Below, one piece after another: positions 1 through 12,564 of a stretch of DNA of 12,765 nt. Each line of letters starts with the position of its first letter. Within the stretch, counting starts at the first letter, position 1. The notes beneath the pieces are model-generated. The model worked only from the letters and a program-made list of their open reading frames with translations, was not told where the DNA came from and ran no database searches. This DNA is from Thiomonas sp. (GTDB lineage: Bacteria; Pseudomonadota; Gammaproteobacteria; Burkholderiales; Burkholderiaceae): NCBI GenBank assembly GCA_027443745.1, contig DAIAZB010000185.1, positions 1 through 12,765 on the forward strand. Direction: 5' to 3'. The position numbers and the translations under genes were made by a program.

Positions 1-1
1 G

Positions 2-3000
2 AACGATGCCGGCACGCTGGCCGAGTACCTGCGCAATCCCAAGCTGATGGGGCTGGCGCGGCAGGAGGCGCAGCGCACACTGCGTTTCATCATCGGCTAC
101 CGGCTGCTGCGCGACTTGCGCCGCGGCTGGCGTTTCAACAACCCGAACCTCGACCAGCTCGGCTTGCTGGCCATCCGCTACCGCGATCTCGATACGTTCT
201 GCGCCGACGACACGGTCTTCGCCAGGCACGCGACGCTTGCCAGGCTCAGTGCGGTCGACCGCGCGCGCTTGTGTCAGATCCTCTTCGATGCCATGCGGGG
301 TGGCCTGTGCCTGGAGAGCCGCTACCTCGATCCCGTCGAGCAGGACAAAACCCGCACCAGCGCCTACACCTATCTGAACGAGCGCTGGGCGCTTGCCGCC
401 GATGAGCAACTGGAAACGGCCAGGTATCTGATCACCGGCAAGCGCCCCGAATTCAAGGGCAGGCCGCGCAGCGATCTGGTCACCGGCGGCCCGCGTTCGC
501 GGTTGCTGCGCCAGGTCAAAGCCGCGGCCTTTTGGAAAGACAGTGCCCTGGCCCGTGAGAGCATGCACTGGAAATCGGCGCAGTGGGTCGAACTGATCGA
601 GTCCACCCTGGCTGCTGCGAGTAACTATGGCTACGTGCAAAAGCACGACCTCGATGCACAGGTCGTCGGCTGGCGTCTCAACGCGACGACACTGGACTGG
701 TGCTTGACCGCCGCCGAGCCCCAGGCCTCATGTAGCAAGTCCAACGCCTTCTTCCACCAGCTCTATCTCAGCGTCGCCGAGTTGCTGCGTGAGCCCAGCC
801 ACCCCTTATTCGATTTCGAGGCCCAGGAGCACACCGCGCAGGTCGATGCCGACCGTCGTCAACTGCTCGAGCAGCGCTTCCGCTACACCGAGAAAGACCG
901 CAATGACTGGGCCAGCAACCCGGCACACGATGCGCCGCTGGAGCGACTCCCGCTGATGTTCTGCTCGCCCACCATGGAGCTGGGCGTGGATATTTCCGCG
1001 CTCAATACGGTGTACCTGCGCAACGTGCCGCCCACGCCGGCCAACTACGCGCAGCGCAGTGGTCGCGCCGGGCGCTCGGGCCAGCAGGCGCTGGTCATCA
1101 CGTACTGTGCGGCGCAAAGCCCGCACGATCAGTGGTTTTTCCACCATGCCGCAGAGATGGTGCACGGCGTGGTCAGGCCGCCCACGCTTGATCTGGCCAA
1201 TCGCGATCTGGTGGAAAGTCATTTGCACGCGGTCTGGCTGGCCAGCGCCCAAGTGGCCTTGCCATCGAGCATTGCCGAACTGCTTGATCTGGGCCAACCC
1301 GACATGCCATTGAAAGCGGCGTATCAAGCTCCCTTCGATGACTCTGACGTGCGGTCGCGCGCGCAAGCCAGTGCCGCCCGCGTCATCGCGCAGTTGCAAA
1401 CCGACCTCGATCGCAGCGACTGGTTTGCACCCGACTACGTCCATAAGGTGATCGAACAGGCTGCGCGAAGCTTCTCGCGCGCGCTGGAACGCTGGCGTGT
1501 GCTCTATAACGCCACGCGCGCGCAGATGGCCATGGCCGACCAGCTCGTCAAAAGCCACACCGCCTCCAACAGCGAGCGCCAGAACGCGCAGCGCCGCTAT
1601 GGCGATGCGGCGCGTCAATACGCCGTACTGCTCAAGACCGGCAACACCCAGAACTCCGATTTCTACAGCTACCGCTATCTGGCCAGCCAGGGTTTCCTGC
1701 CCGGCTACAACTTTCCACGCCTGCCGCTGATGGCCTGGATTCCTGCGCGAGGCAGCACCGGCAGCAGCAAGGACGATGAAGGCAGCATGGTCAGCCGACC
1801 GCGCTTTCTTGCCCTGTCGGAATTCGGCCCACGCAGCCTCATCTATCACCAGGGCCGCATGTATCGCGTGGTGCGCGCCAAGCTCAATGTCGGCTCGGCC
1901 GATCACGTCTCCGGCGACAGCCGACTCGCCACCATCGCTTCAAGGGTCTGCAGCCAGTGTGGTTACGGGCACGTGGGTGAATCCGGCGCGGGTGAACCGC
2001 TGGCCGAGCGTTGCGAAAACTGCGCTGCCCTGCTCACCGAACACGACTGGGTGCGCGAGCTGTATCGCATCGAGACCGTGGAAACCGTGCCGGTCGAGCG
2101 CATCTCGATCAACGATGAGGATCGCCAGCGCCAAGGCTTCGAACTGCAGACCACATACCGCTTCCTGCCGGGGCCCGAAGGGCAGATCCTGAAGCGCAAG
2201 GCGCAGGTCAGGCTGGGGGCCGAGGCGCTGGCCGAACTGACCTATGCGCCGGCCGCACGCCTGTGGCGCATCAACCGCGGTTGGCGCCGGCGCAAGGACA
2301 AGGCGCAACTGGGTTTCTACATCAACCCCATGACCGGCGCCTGGAGCAAACAGGACGACCCCGGCGCGAGCGAGAGCAAGGAGAGCGACGAGGTGCTGCT
2401 CGACAAGGTGGCCAACCAGCGCATCGTGCCTTTCGTCGAAGATCATCGGAACCTGCTGATCCTGGCCCCGCTGCGCGAGCTTTCCATCGAGGCCATGTCT
2501 ACCCTGCAGGCGGCGCTCAAGCGCGGCATCGAGATGACGTTCCAGATCGAGGAATCCGAGCTGGTCGCCGAGCCGCTGCCCACCGGCGATGCACGCCGCG
2601 CGCTGCTGTTCTACGAGGCCGCCGAAGGCGGCGCTGGCGTGCTCACGCGTCTGGCCAGCGATCCAGCCAGCCTGGCGCAGGTCGCCAGTCGAGCGCTGCA
2701 GCTCATGCATTACCAAAAGCCCGCGGGCGCCTGGCAGACCGGCGCGCTGCAGGAGCAGCTCGATGCCAACGGTCAGCGTATCTGCGAGGCGGGCTGCTAC
2801 CAATGCCTGCTGTCCTATTACAACCAGCCCGATCACCCGCATATCGATCGCCACGACGCCGACGCCCTCGCCCTGCTGGTGGCGCTCGCTAATGCCCAGG
2901 TGCAGCCGCTTGCCAGCAGCCCACCATCAGCACCAGCGCCGGCTGCAACCGACGCGCAAGACCGGATCGCGCAATGGCTGCTTGCACTGAAGGCCGCCGG

Positions 3001-3247
3001 CTTGCACCAGCCCGATGCCACGCGCGTGCCGGTCGATCAAGGTGCCGTCACCGCAGCGGCGCAATATCAGGCAGCGCGTGTTCTGGTGTTCGTTCACCCG
3101 CTCGCCTCCGAGCAGGTTGCCCGGCTCGCCGACAAAGGCTGGCGCGTGCTGGATTGTTCCGATCCAGCGCAATGGGCGGTCCAGTTCTCCACACATGCTG
3201 ACGTGTTTGGCCTGCCTGCGGCCACTCCGCCGGGGGGCAGTCGATGA
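2..3247 (+). CDS. DUF1998/MZB-type superfamily 2 helicase, C-terminal part (5' end outside window)
   Basis: Likely an ATP-dependent DNA helicase/translocase of a phage-defence system. The frame is open from base 2 with no stop, and the first ATG (base 47) falls inside conserved-looking sequence, so the gene starts upstream and the Walker A and DExH motifs are not visible. Residues are counted from that ATG. The helicase C-terminal lobe has motif V SPTMELGVDI near residues 307-316 and motif VI QRSGRAGR at 336-343. A zinc-ribbon-like pair of CxxC motifs (C635/C638 and C656/C659) follows. The MZB (DUF1998) cysteine motif CEAGCYQCLLSYYNQPDH starts at C913, with C917 and C920. A Pro/Ala-rich linker near 955-970 leads to a short end resembling the Vsr-like nuclease tails of this family, without visible catalytic acids. 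In DISARM the helicase (DrmA) and DUF1998 protein (DrmB) are separate; Druantia DruE and MrfA-type helicases have both on one chain. The family is clear; the system assignment is inference. The stop overlaps the next start. Confidence 0.88.
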   Translation, partial: NDAGTLAEYLRNPKLMGLARQEAQRTLRFIIGYRLLRDLRRGWRFNNPNLDQLGLLAIRYRDLDTFCADDTVFARHATLARLSAVDRARLCQILFDAMRGGLCLESRYLDPVEQDKTRTSAYTYLNERWALAADEQLETARYLITGKRPEFKGRPRSDLVTGGPRSRLLRQVKAAAFWKDSALARESMHWKSAQWVELIESTLAAASNYGYVQKHDLDAQVVGWRLNATTLDWCLTAAEPQASCSKSNAFFHQLYLSVAELLREPSHPLFDFEAQEHTAQVDADRRQLLEQRFRYTEKDRNDWASNPAHDAPLERLPLMFCSPTMELGVDISALNTVYLRNVPPTPANYAQRSGRAGRSGQQALVITYCAAQSPHDQWFFHHAAEMVHGVVRPPTLDLANRDLVESHLHAVWLASAQVALPSSIAELLDLGQPDMPLKAAYQAPFDDSDVRSRAQASAARVIAQLQTDLDRSDWFAPDYVHKVIEQAARSFSRALERWRVLYNATRAQMAMADQLVKSHTASNSERQNAQRRYGDAARQYAVLLKTGNTQNSDFYSYRYLASQGFLPGYNFPRLPLMAWIPARGSTGSSKDDEGSMVSRPRFLALSEFGPRSLIYHQGRMYRVVRAKLNVGSADHVSGDSRLATIASRVCSQCGYGHVGESGAGEPLAERCENCAALLTEHDWVRELYRIETVETVPVERISINDEDRQRQGFELQTTYRFLPGPEGQILKRKAQVRLGAEALAELTYAPAARLWRINRGWRRRKDKAQLGFYINPMTGAWSKQDDPGASESKESDEVLLDKVANQRIVPFVEDHRNLLILAPLRELSIEAMSTLQAALKRGIEMTFQIEESELVAEPLPTGDARRALLFYEAAEGGAGVLTRLASDPASLAQVASRALQLMHYQKPAGAWQTGALQEQLDANGQRICEAGCYQCLLSYYNQPDHPHIDRHDADALALLVALANAQVQPLASSPPSAPAPAATDAQDRIAQWLLALKAAGLHQPDATRVPVDQGAVTAAAQYQAARVLVFVHPLASEQVARLADKGWRVLDCSDPAQWAVQFSTHADVFGLPAATPPGGSR

Positions 3248-6021
3248 CCGTGCTCGAACACGACTTCGCCGCGGGCGCCCTGGTGCGTGCGCGTGGCCGC
3301 GAGTGGGTGGTGCAAAGCGACTCGCGCCATGACTGGCTGCGTCTGCGTCCGCTGGGCGGTGCTGATGACGACAGCATCGTCCTGATCCCTGAGCTTGAGC
3401 TGCAAGACATCGCAGCCGCCACCTTCCCATGGCCCGATCCCCAACAACCCGGCAACCATGCTGCGGCCTTGCTGTTGCGCGACGCACTACGCCTGAAGCT
3501 GCGCGCTGGAGGCGGGCCGTTTCGTGCCTTCGGCAACATCGCCGTGGAACCGCGCGCCTACCAGCTCGTGCCGCTGCTCATGGCCCTGCGCCTGTCCACC
3601 GTGCGCCTGCTGATTGCCGATGACGTGGGTGTGGGCAAGACCATCGAAGCCGGGCTGATTGCACGCGAGCTGCTGGACCGCGGTGAAATCCAGCGCCTGG
3701 CCGTGCTGTGTCCGCCGCATCTGGTCGAGCAATGGCAGGGCGAACTTGAAAACCGCTTCAATCTGCACGCCGTCGCGCTCACCGCGTCTTCTGCCGCACG
3801 CATCGAACGCGAGCTGCCGCACGGCATGGGCCTGTTCGATCACCACTCCGTCGCCGTGGTCAGCCTCGACTACATCAAGAGCGAGCGTCATCGCGAGCAT
3901 TTCCTTGCCATCGCGCCCGAGTGCGTCATCGTCGACGAAGCCCACACTTGCGCCACGGGCGGGCAGGGCAGGCAACTGCGGTTCCAACTGCTGCTACGAC
4001 TGTCCGCCGACGCCAACCGCCACCTGATCCTGCTCACTGCTACGCCGCACTCGGGCGATGAGGCTGCCTTTTATAATCTGCTGTCGCTGCTCGATGCGCG
4101 CTTTGCCGATCTGCAGGACCGTACCTCGGCCAGCGACCCGCTGCGCCAGGATCTGGCGCGTCACTTCGTGCAGCGCCGGCGCAAGGACATCGCCGAATGG
4201 CAGACCGAGACCGGCGATGGCCGCGGCTTCCCGCGGCGCATGAAAACCGAGATCACCTATCCGCTCAGCGGCGAGTGGGGCGCGTTTTTTGATGCGGTGC
4301 AGGGCTACTGCCGCGACCTCGCCGAATCCCATGCGCAAAGCGACGCTGGCGGCGCCCGGCTGATCTGGTACGCCACACTGGCGCTGCTGCGCTGCGTGGC
4401 CTCATCGCCCGCTGCTGCAGTGAAGGCGCTGACCACCCGACTCGATGGCACGCTGAGAGATGACGACCTGCTCGCCGACGAACGCCTGTACGACGGTCAA
4501 GCAGACGATCTCAGCAGCAACGATCTCGAACCGCCCGCGCAACTGCAGGATGCCGGACACCTGCAAGCTCTGATCGCCGAAGCGCGGCGCCTCTGCGGCA
4601 CCGCTGGCGACCCCAAACTGGCGGTGCTGATCCAGCATGTGCGTGCACTGCTGCAAGACGGTTTTCAGCCCGTCGTGTTCTGTCGCTACATCGCCACCGC
4701 GCACTATGTGGCCGAGCACCTCAAGCATGCATTTCCGCAGGTCAGCATCGACGCCGTCACTGGCGAATACACCCCCGAGGAGCGCCGCGAGCGGGTGGAA
4801 GCGCTGGCAGACGGCGAAACCCGCATCCTCGTCGCAACCGACTGCCTGTCCGAGGGCATCAACCTGCAAGAGTGGTTCACCGCCGTCGTGCATTACGACC
4901 TGGCCTGGAACCCCACCCGTCACGAGCAACGCGAAGGCCGCGTCGACCGCTTCGGCCAGCAGGCACCGGAAGTTCGCTGCACCATGCTCTATGGGCAGGA
5001 CAACCCGGTCGATGGCTTTGTGCTCAACGTCATTCTGCGCAAGGGCGAAGCGATCGAGAAAGAACTCGGCGTGCTGGTGCCCATGCCCGAGGACGAAGCC
5101 CGCATCAACCAGGCGCTGGTCAAGGCCGCGCTGATGAAGCGCAGCGAGGCGCGTTTGCCGCAACTGGGCTTCGACTTCGGCGAGCCCGAAGCCATCCTCG
5201 CGCCGCTGCAGGCGCAGTGGCGCAACGCGCTGGAAAAAGCCAAGGCCAACCGTACCGTGTTTGCCCAGCGCCGCATCCGCCCCGACGAAGTGCTGCCCGA
5301 GTGGCGCAAACAGCAGCAGGCGCTCGGCACCCAGGCCGACGTGCAGCGCTTCGTGCACAGCGCCTGCGCCCGCCTCAACGCCCCGCTGGAGAAAGCCCGC
5401 AACGGCCAGTTCCGTCTGCTGCCCCAGCACCTGCCCGAAGCGTTGCGCCTGCGCCTCGCCGATGAGGGCATCGACAAGCCGCTATCCATCGACTTCATCG
5501 AGCTGCACCGCAGTCATCCGCTGGTCACCACCCTGGCCGAGCACCTGCTGGAAACCAGCCTGCAAGGGGACAGTGGGCTTGCCGCGCGCTGCGCGGCCAC
5601 CCTCACCGACGCGGTGGAAGTGGTCACCACGCTCTACCTGCTGCGCCTGCGCCATCAGCTCAGCTATGTGCGCCGTCGTGAGCCGTTCCAAATGATGGCC
5701 GAAGAAACCGTCACCCTCGCCGTCCGTGGGCGTAGCCAGCCAGAATCGTTGAGTGGCGATTCCGTCAATGCGCTGCTCGAATGCACCCCCACGGGCAACC
5801 TGCCGCCCGCAGCCGTACAGCGCGAAATCCGCACTGCACTGGACTTGCTGCGCGCTCGCCCGTGGCAGCTCGAAACACTGGCCAAAGAGCGTGCTGCAAC
5901 CCTGCTCGAAGACCACCGCCGCGTGCGCGAAGCCGCGCGCGATGTCGGCCAATACAGCGTCAGCCCCTGCCTGCCGGTGGACGTGATCGGCGTCTACGTG
6001 CTGCTGCCAGACGCCTTGTGA
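3244..6021 (+). CDS. SNF2/RapA-like DNA translocase, DrmD-like
   Basis: A complete 925-residue superfamily 2 ATPase of the SNF2/HepA group, expected to move on double-stranded DNA using ATP. Motifs in order: Walker A DDVGVGKT at residues 126-133 (K132), DEAH at 231-234, motif III LLTATPHSGD at 263-272, motif V ATDCLSEGINLQ at 531-542, and motif VI HEQREGRVDRFGQ at 560-572. All key residues are present, so it is probably active. The C-terminal 350 residues carry the family extension, beginning with a segment of the type VDGFVLNVILRKGEAIEKEL. No nuclease motif is seen. The ATG sits in an ATGA overlap with the stop of the upstream helicase, after a G-rich stretch at 3232-3237, which points to coupled translation. 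An SNF2 protein of about this length beside a large adenine methylase is the drmD-drmMI pairing of class 1 DISARM. That name is inferred from motifs and context; other RapA-like defence translocases remain possible. Confidence 0.9.
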   Translation: MTVLEHDFAAGALVRARGREWVVQSDSRHDWLRLRPLGGADDDSIVLIPELELQDIAAATFPWPDPQQPGNHAAALLLRDALRLKLRAGGGPFRAFGNIAVEPRAYQLVPLLMALRLSTVRLLIADDVGVGKTIEAGLIARELLDRGEIQRLAVLCPPHLVEQWQGELENRFNLHAVALTASSAARIERELPHGMGLFDHHSVAVVSLDYIKSERHREHFLAIAPECVIVDEAHTCATGGQGRQLRFQLLLRLSADANRHLILLTATPHSGDEAAFYNLLSLLDARFADLQDRTSASDPLRQDLARHFVQRRRKDIAEWQTETGDGRGFPRRMKTEITYPLSGEWGAFFDAVQGYCRDLAESHAQSDAGGARLIWYATLALLRCVASSPAAAVKALTTRLDGTLRDDDLLADERLYDGQADDLSSNDLEPPAQLQDAGHLQALIAEARRLCGTAGDPKLAVLIQHVRALLQDGFQPVVFCRYIATAHYVAEHLKHAFPQVSIDAVTGEYTPEERRERVEALADGETRILVATDCLSEGINLQEWFTAVVHYDLAWNPTRHEQREGRVDRFGQQAPEVRCTMLYGQDNPVDGFVLNVILRKGEAIEKELGVLVPMPEDEARINQALVKAALMKRSEARLPQLGFDFGEPEAILAPLQAQWRNALEKAKANRTVFAQRRIRPDEVLPEWRKQQQALGTQADVQRFVHSACARLNAPLEKARNGQFRLLPQHLPEALRLRLADEGIDKPLSIDFIELHRSHPLVTTLAEHLLETSLQGDSGLAARCAATLTDAVEVVTTLYLLRLRHQLSYVRRREPFQMMAEETVTLAVRGRSQPESLSGDSVNALLECTPTGNLPPAAVQREIRTALDLLRARPWQLETLAKERAATLLEDHRRVREAARDVGQYSVSPCLPVDVIGVYVLLPDAL

Positions 6022-6042
6022 TGTACACTTTGATGTACATCA
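6019..6042 (+). promoter_or_regulatory. Paired TGTACA operator, probable autoregulatory site of the toxin-antitoxin genes
   Basis: Two TGTACA hexamers lie at 6022-6027 and 6034-6039, with centres exactly 12 bp apart. The second is the core of a perfect 12-base palindrome, TGATGTACATCA (6031-6042). The first shares its left flank, so TGATGTACA occurs twice (6019-6027 and 6031-6039) but has a broken right arm. A long palindrome beside a short one, both with TGTACA cores and 12-bp centre spacing, is the described operator geometry of YefM-YoeB. It lies 20 bases upstream of the Phd/YefM start and overlaps the stop codon of the SNF2 gene. TACACT (6024-6029) is a possible -10 box inside the operator, but no good -35 was found, so the promoter itself is tentative. 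Confidence 0.75.
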
Positions 6043-6061
6043 ATCATCGGGAGTCACTGTT

Positions 6062-6283
6062 ATGCCGGAAACCACCTTCACCGAATTGCGCAACCATGCC
6101 AAAGCGTATTTCGACCTGGTCGAAGCCGGACAGACCGTCCGCGTACTGCGCAATGGCAAAGCCATCGCCGAAATTCACCCCATTCCGCCGCAAACGCCCT
6201 CGTGGAAGCAGCGCGCGGCCCGGCCGCTCAGCCTCGGCGGCAAGGCCATCAGTCAGCTCATCCTCGAAGAACGCGGGGAGTGA
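6062..6283 (+). CDS. Phd/YefM-family antitoxin
   Basis: A 73-residue protein with the Phd/YefM fold signature: an N-terminal start of the type TFTELRNHAKAYFDLVEAG, then VRVLRNGKAIAEIHPIP, which is the strand-turn-strand region of the DNA-binding and dimerisation domain. The C-terminal part (about 45-73) is basic then acidic and should be the flexible toxin-binding tail. It would neutralise the PIN toxin encoded next and, with it, repress transcription from the TGTACA operator just upstream. The ATG at 6062 has a GGGAG-type ribosome site about 8 bases upstream (6048-6053). The stop overlaps the toxin ATG by one base (TGATG). The partner is a PIN toxin rather than Doc or YoeB, a known mix for this antitoxin family. 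Location inside a defence operon is unusual. Confidence 0.88.
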   Translation: MPETTFTELRNHAKAYFDLVEAGQTVRVLRNGKAIAEIHPIPPQTPSWKQRAARPLSLGGKAISQLILEERGE

Positions 6284-6692
6284 TGCGCGTCTATTTCGAC
6301 TCCTCGGCCTTCGCCAAGCGCTATATCGCCGAATCCGGCACCGCGGAAGTGCTCGCGTGGTGCGAGCGGGCCAGCGAACTGACGCTGTCGATCATTGCCA
6401 TTCCCGAGCTGATTTCGGCCTTCTGTCGCCTGCAGCGGGAAGGGCGTTTGACCCGTGCGCAATACCAGGAGATCAAAAACGCACTCATGGCCGACATTGC
6501 CGATGCGCTGATTCTTGACACCACGCCCGAAGTCATTCAGCACGCGGTTAAGGCGCTGGAAGCCAACCCCCTGCGCGGCATGGATGCCATCCATCTCGGC
6601 GCAGCCATCGCCTGCGCCGCAGAAGTTTTCGTCTCCGCCGACGCGCGTCAATGCCATGCAGCCGAAGCGCTGGGCTTGAAGGCGGTAGCGTT

Positions 6693-6696
<4 letters not shown>
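6283..6696 (+). CDS. PIN-domain (VapC-like) toxin RNase
   Basis: A 137-residue PIN-domain protein, expected to be a metal-dependent RNase held inactive by the Phd/YefM-type antitoxin encoded immediately before it. The start MRVYFDSSAFAKRY is typical of VapC-type PIN proteins. Visible candidate acidic residues are D6, E42 (in IPELISAF), D101 (in GMDAIHLGAA) and D120 (in VSADAR), in the order and spacing expected for a complete PIN active site. The ATG at 6283 is chosen because it overlaps the antitoxin TGA by one base and follows GGGGAG at 6275-6280; an earlier in-frame ATG at 6202 would run through the antitoxin gene and its extra residues do not resemble the PIN family. The target RNA cannot be read from sequence. 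The stop overlaps the methyltransferase GTG. Confidence 0.88.
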
Positions 6697-10639
<3,943 letters not shown>

Positions 10640-10646
<7 letters not shown>

Positions 10647-12025
10647 CGTCATTGCGTGTCCAGAATTTCAAGGCCTGGCAAGACTCCGGCACCATGCGCC
10701 TGGCGCCGCTGACGGTGATTTTTGGCACCAACAGCTCGGGCAAATCCAGTCTTGGCCACCTGTTGCTGGCGCTCAAGCAAACCGTGCAAATGGCCGACCG
10801 CAAGCGCGCCTTGCACCTGGGTGACGAAAACGCCTTGATCGACCTGGGCACGTTTGCCGACTGTCTGTATGCCCACGATACCACGTGTGCGCTGGAGTTC
10901 AGTCTGGGCTGGAAACTGCCGAATGCGATGACAGTTTCCGACACCTTGAGTCGCTACAAGTATGTGGGCGACACCTTGGCTTTGTCGGCAAAACTGACTG
11001 CCGACAAAGCCGGCCAGCCGCAGACGGCCGAGATCAGTTACACGCTGGCAACGAGTACAAAATCTGTGCTGCAAGTGACGCATGGGCGCAATGCATCCGG
11101 TGGAACTCTGGACAGTAAACCGCTGAGATTGGTGCATGCACAGGGTCGCAAATGGCCTGCGGAGCCGCCGGAAAAGTTCTACCGTTTTGCCGATCGCACC
11201 TTGTCGCGTTACCAGAACGCCGACTTTCTGGCCGAGTTTGCACTGGAAACCGAGCGTGTATTGGATGGCGTGTTTTATCTCGGCCCGCTGCGCAGCCCGC
11301 CCAAGCGCGTGTACCAGTGGTCGGGCGATACCCCGCGCGATGTGGGACAGCAGGGCGAGTACGCCATCGCTGCCTTGCTGGCGGCCGCCCAGAGTCGGCG
11401 CGAGCTCAACCGCGCCAAAAAACAGCGCAAGCAGAGCTTCGATGCCTTCATCGCAGCATGGCTGGTTGATCTAGGCGTGATCAGTGCGTTCAAGGTCAAA
11501 CCGGTGGCCAAGGACCGCAAGGAATACGAGGTGCTGATCAAGACCCACACTGACGCCCCTGAAGTCAAACTCACCGATGTGGGCTTTGGTCTGTCACAGG
11601 TCTTGCCTGCCCTGGTGCAGGCGTTCTACGCGCCTGCGGGTTCGACGATCTGGATGGAGCAGCCGGAAATCCATCTGCACCCGATGGCGCAATCCAACCT
11701 GGCCGATGCCTTCATCAGTGCCGTGCAGTCTTACGAGGACGGCAAACCGCGCAATGCGCAACTGATTATCGAAACGCACTCAGAACACTTTCTGACGCGG
11801 TTGCAACGGCGCGTGGCCGAGGGTGTCATCAAGCTGGATGAAATCGCCGTGTACTTCGTCAAGCATCAGCGCGGCGGCGCCAAACTGGAATCGTTGCAAA
11901 TCGACCTTGCGGGGGAAATCAGCAACTGGCCGGAAAACTTCTTCGGCGATGAGATGGGCGACATCGCAGCCCGCACGCTGGCCGCCATCAAGCACCGATC
12001 GACGACCAGCAATGGAGGCCAGTGA
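10640..12025 (+). CDS. AAA/ABC-type ATPase with C-terminal DUF3696
   Basis: A 461-residue ATPase of the SMC/RecF-like AAA group, cytoplasmic, probably a sensor or switch for a nuclease partner. The N-terminus MLTSLRVQNFKAW is the usual first strand of this family. Walker A is GTNSSGKS at residues 29-36 (K35). An ABC-signature-like GFGLSQ occurs at 315-320. Walker B is IWMEQPEIHLHP (337-348, E340), and the switch histidine lies in ETHSEH (378-383). The last 50 residues, with GEISNWPENFFGD, fit DUF3696. There is no TOPRIM or HNH domain on the chain, so an effector must be separate; the PIN-like gene starting at its stop is the obvious candidate. The ATG has a strong AAGGAGA ribosome site (10624-10630) and overlaps the end of the methylase gene by 7 bases. 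This pair resembles Septu in layout but not in the nuclease type. Confidence 0.87.
12014..12018 (+). promoter_or_regulatory. Ribosome binding site that decides the start of the second PIN-like gene
   Basis: GGAGG lies inside the end of the ATPase gene. Three starts follow in one frame: GTG 12022 (3 bases away), ATG 12025 (6 bases) and ATG 12031 (12 bases). The spacing favours ATG 12025, which also makes a TGATG stop/start overlap with the ATPase. Confidence 0.65.
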
Positions 12026-12561
12026 TGCCGATGGCCGTGATCGATACCAACGTGCTCCTGGTGGCCAACGGGAGTCATGGGGGTGCGTCGGATGCTTGCC
12101 GGAAGGCTTGCATCGAACGTCTGCAGACGCAGCAACAGCGTGGCGTCACCGTGATCGATGACGGCTACCGCATATTGTCCGAATACCGGAACAAGACCCG
12201 CCCCAACCAACCCAAAGGCGTGGGCGATGTATTCCTGAAGTGGCTATTGCAAAACCAGGGCAATGCGTCGCGCGTGCACAAGGTGGCGATCACCGAGACG
12301 GCCCCGGATGAGTTCGCTGAATTTCCTGATGCCACGTTGCAGCCACGCTTCGATGCGCCAGACCGAAAATTCGCAGCCGTCGCGCATGCCCACACCTGCA
12401 AACCACCAATCTGGCAGGCCGCTGATTGCAAATGGCTGGGCTGGTGGCCAGCGCTACAAGAAAAAGGTGTGTATGTCGAATTTGTATGCCCGGATGACGT
12501 ACGCCGCTTCTACACCAAGAAATTCCCGGAACGTACCGTCCCCGGTCTGCCAACTGGTTGA
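12025..12561 (+). CDS. PIN-like nuclease candidate, partner of the DUF3696 ATPase
   Basis: A 178-residue cytoplasmic protein that I read as a divergent PIN-domain RNase. Counted from ATG 12025, the first strand is AVIDTNVLLVANG with D7. A second acid is E53 in ILSEYRN, a third is D113 in DAPDRKFAAVA, and a fourth is D134 in QAADCKW. This order of acids (D at the end of strand 1, E in the following helix, then D and D) is the PIN pattern. It is longer than VapC toxins and unrelated in sequence to the PIN toxin at 6283-6696. No antitoxin-like gene flanks it. Instead the start overlaps the ATPase stop by one base, so the ATPase may control it. The fold assignment rests on motif spacing only, and the substrate (RNA is likely) is inferred. 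The next gene, an RNA ligase, begins 3 bases after its stop. Confidence 0.68.
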   Translation: MPMAVIDTNVLLVANGSHGGASDACRKACIERLQTQQQRGVTVIDDGYRILSEYRNKTRPNQPKGVGDVFLKWLLQNQGNASRVHKVAITETAPDEFAEFPDATLQPRFDAPDRKFAAVAHAHTCKPPIWQAADCKWLGWWPALQEKGVYVEFVCPDDVRRFYTKKFPERTVPGLPTG

Positions 12562-12564
12562 GCC

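Noticed and set aside
806..1906. Long open frame on the minus strand (366 codons)
   Set aside because: It lies fully opposite the helicase, whose motifs are clear. Its translation is low-complexity and Arg/Ala/Gly-rich with no family motif. Such frames are common opposite GC-rich genes.
6019..6039. TGATGTACA direct repeat as a target-site duplication or attachment site
   Set aside because: The copies are only 12 bp apart with nothing inserted between them, and the palindromic TGTACA cores before a Phd/YefM gene explain them as an operator.
6651..6692. Earlier ATG start for the methylase
   Set aside because: It would overlap the toxin gene by 46 bases, has no better ribosome site, and adds 14 residues unlike a methylase N-terminus. 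GTG 6693 with a GTGA overlap is simpler.
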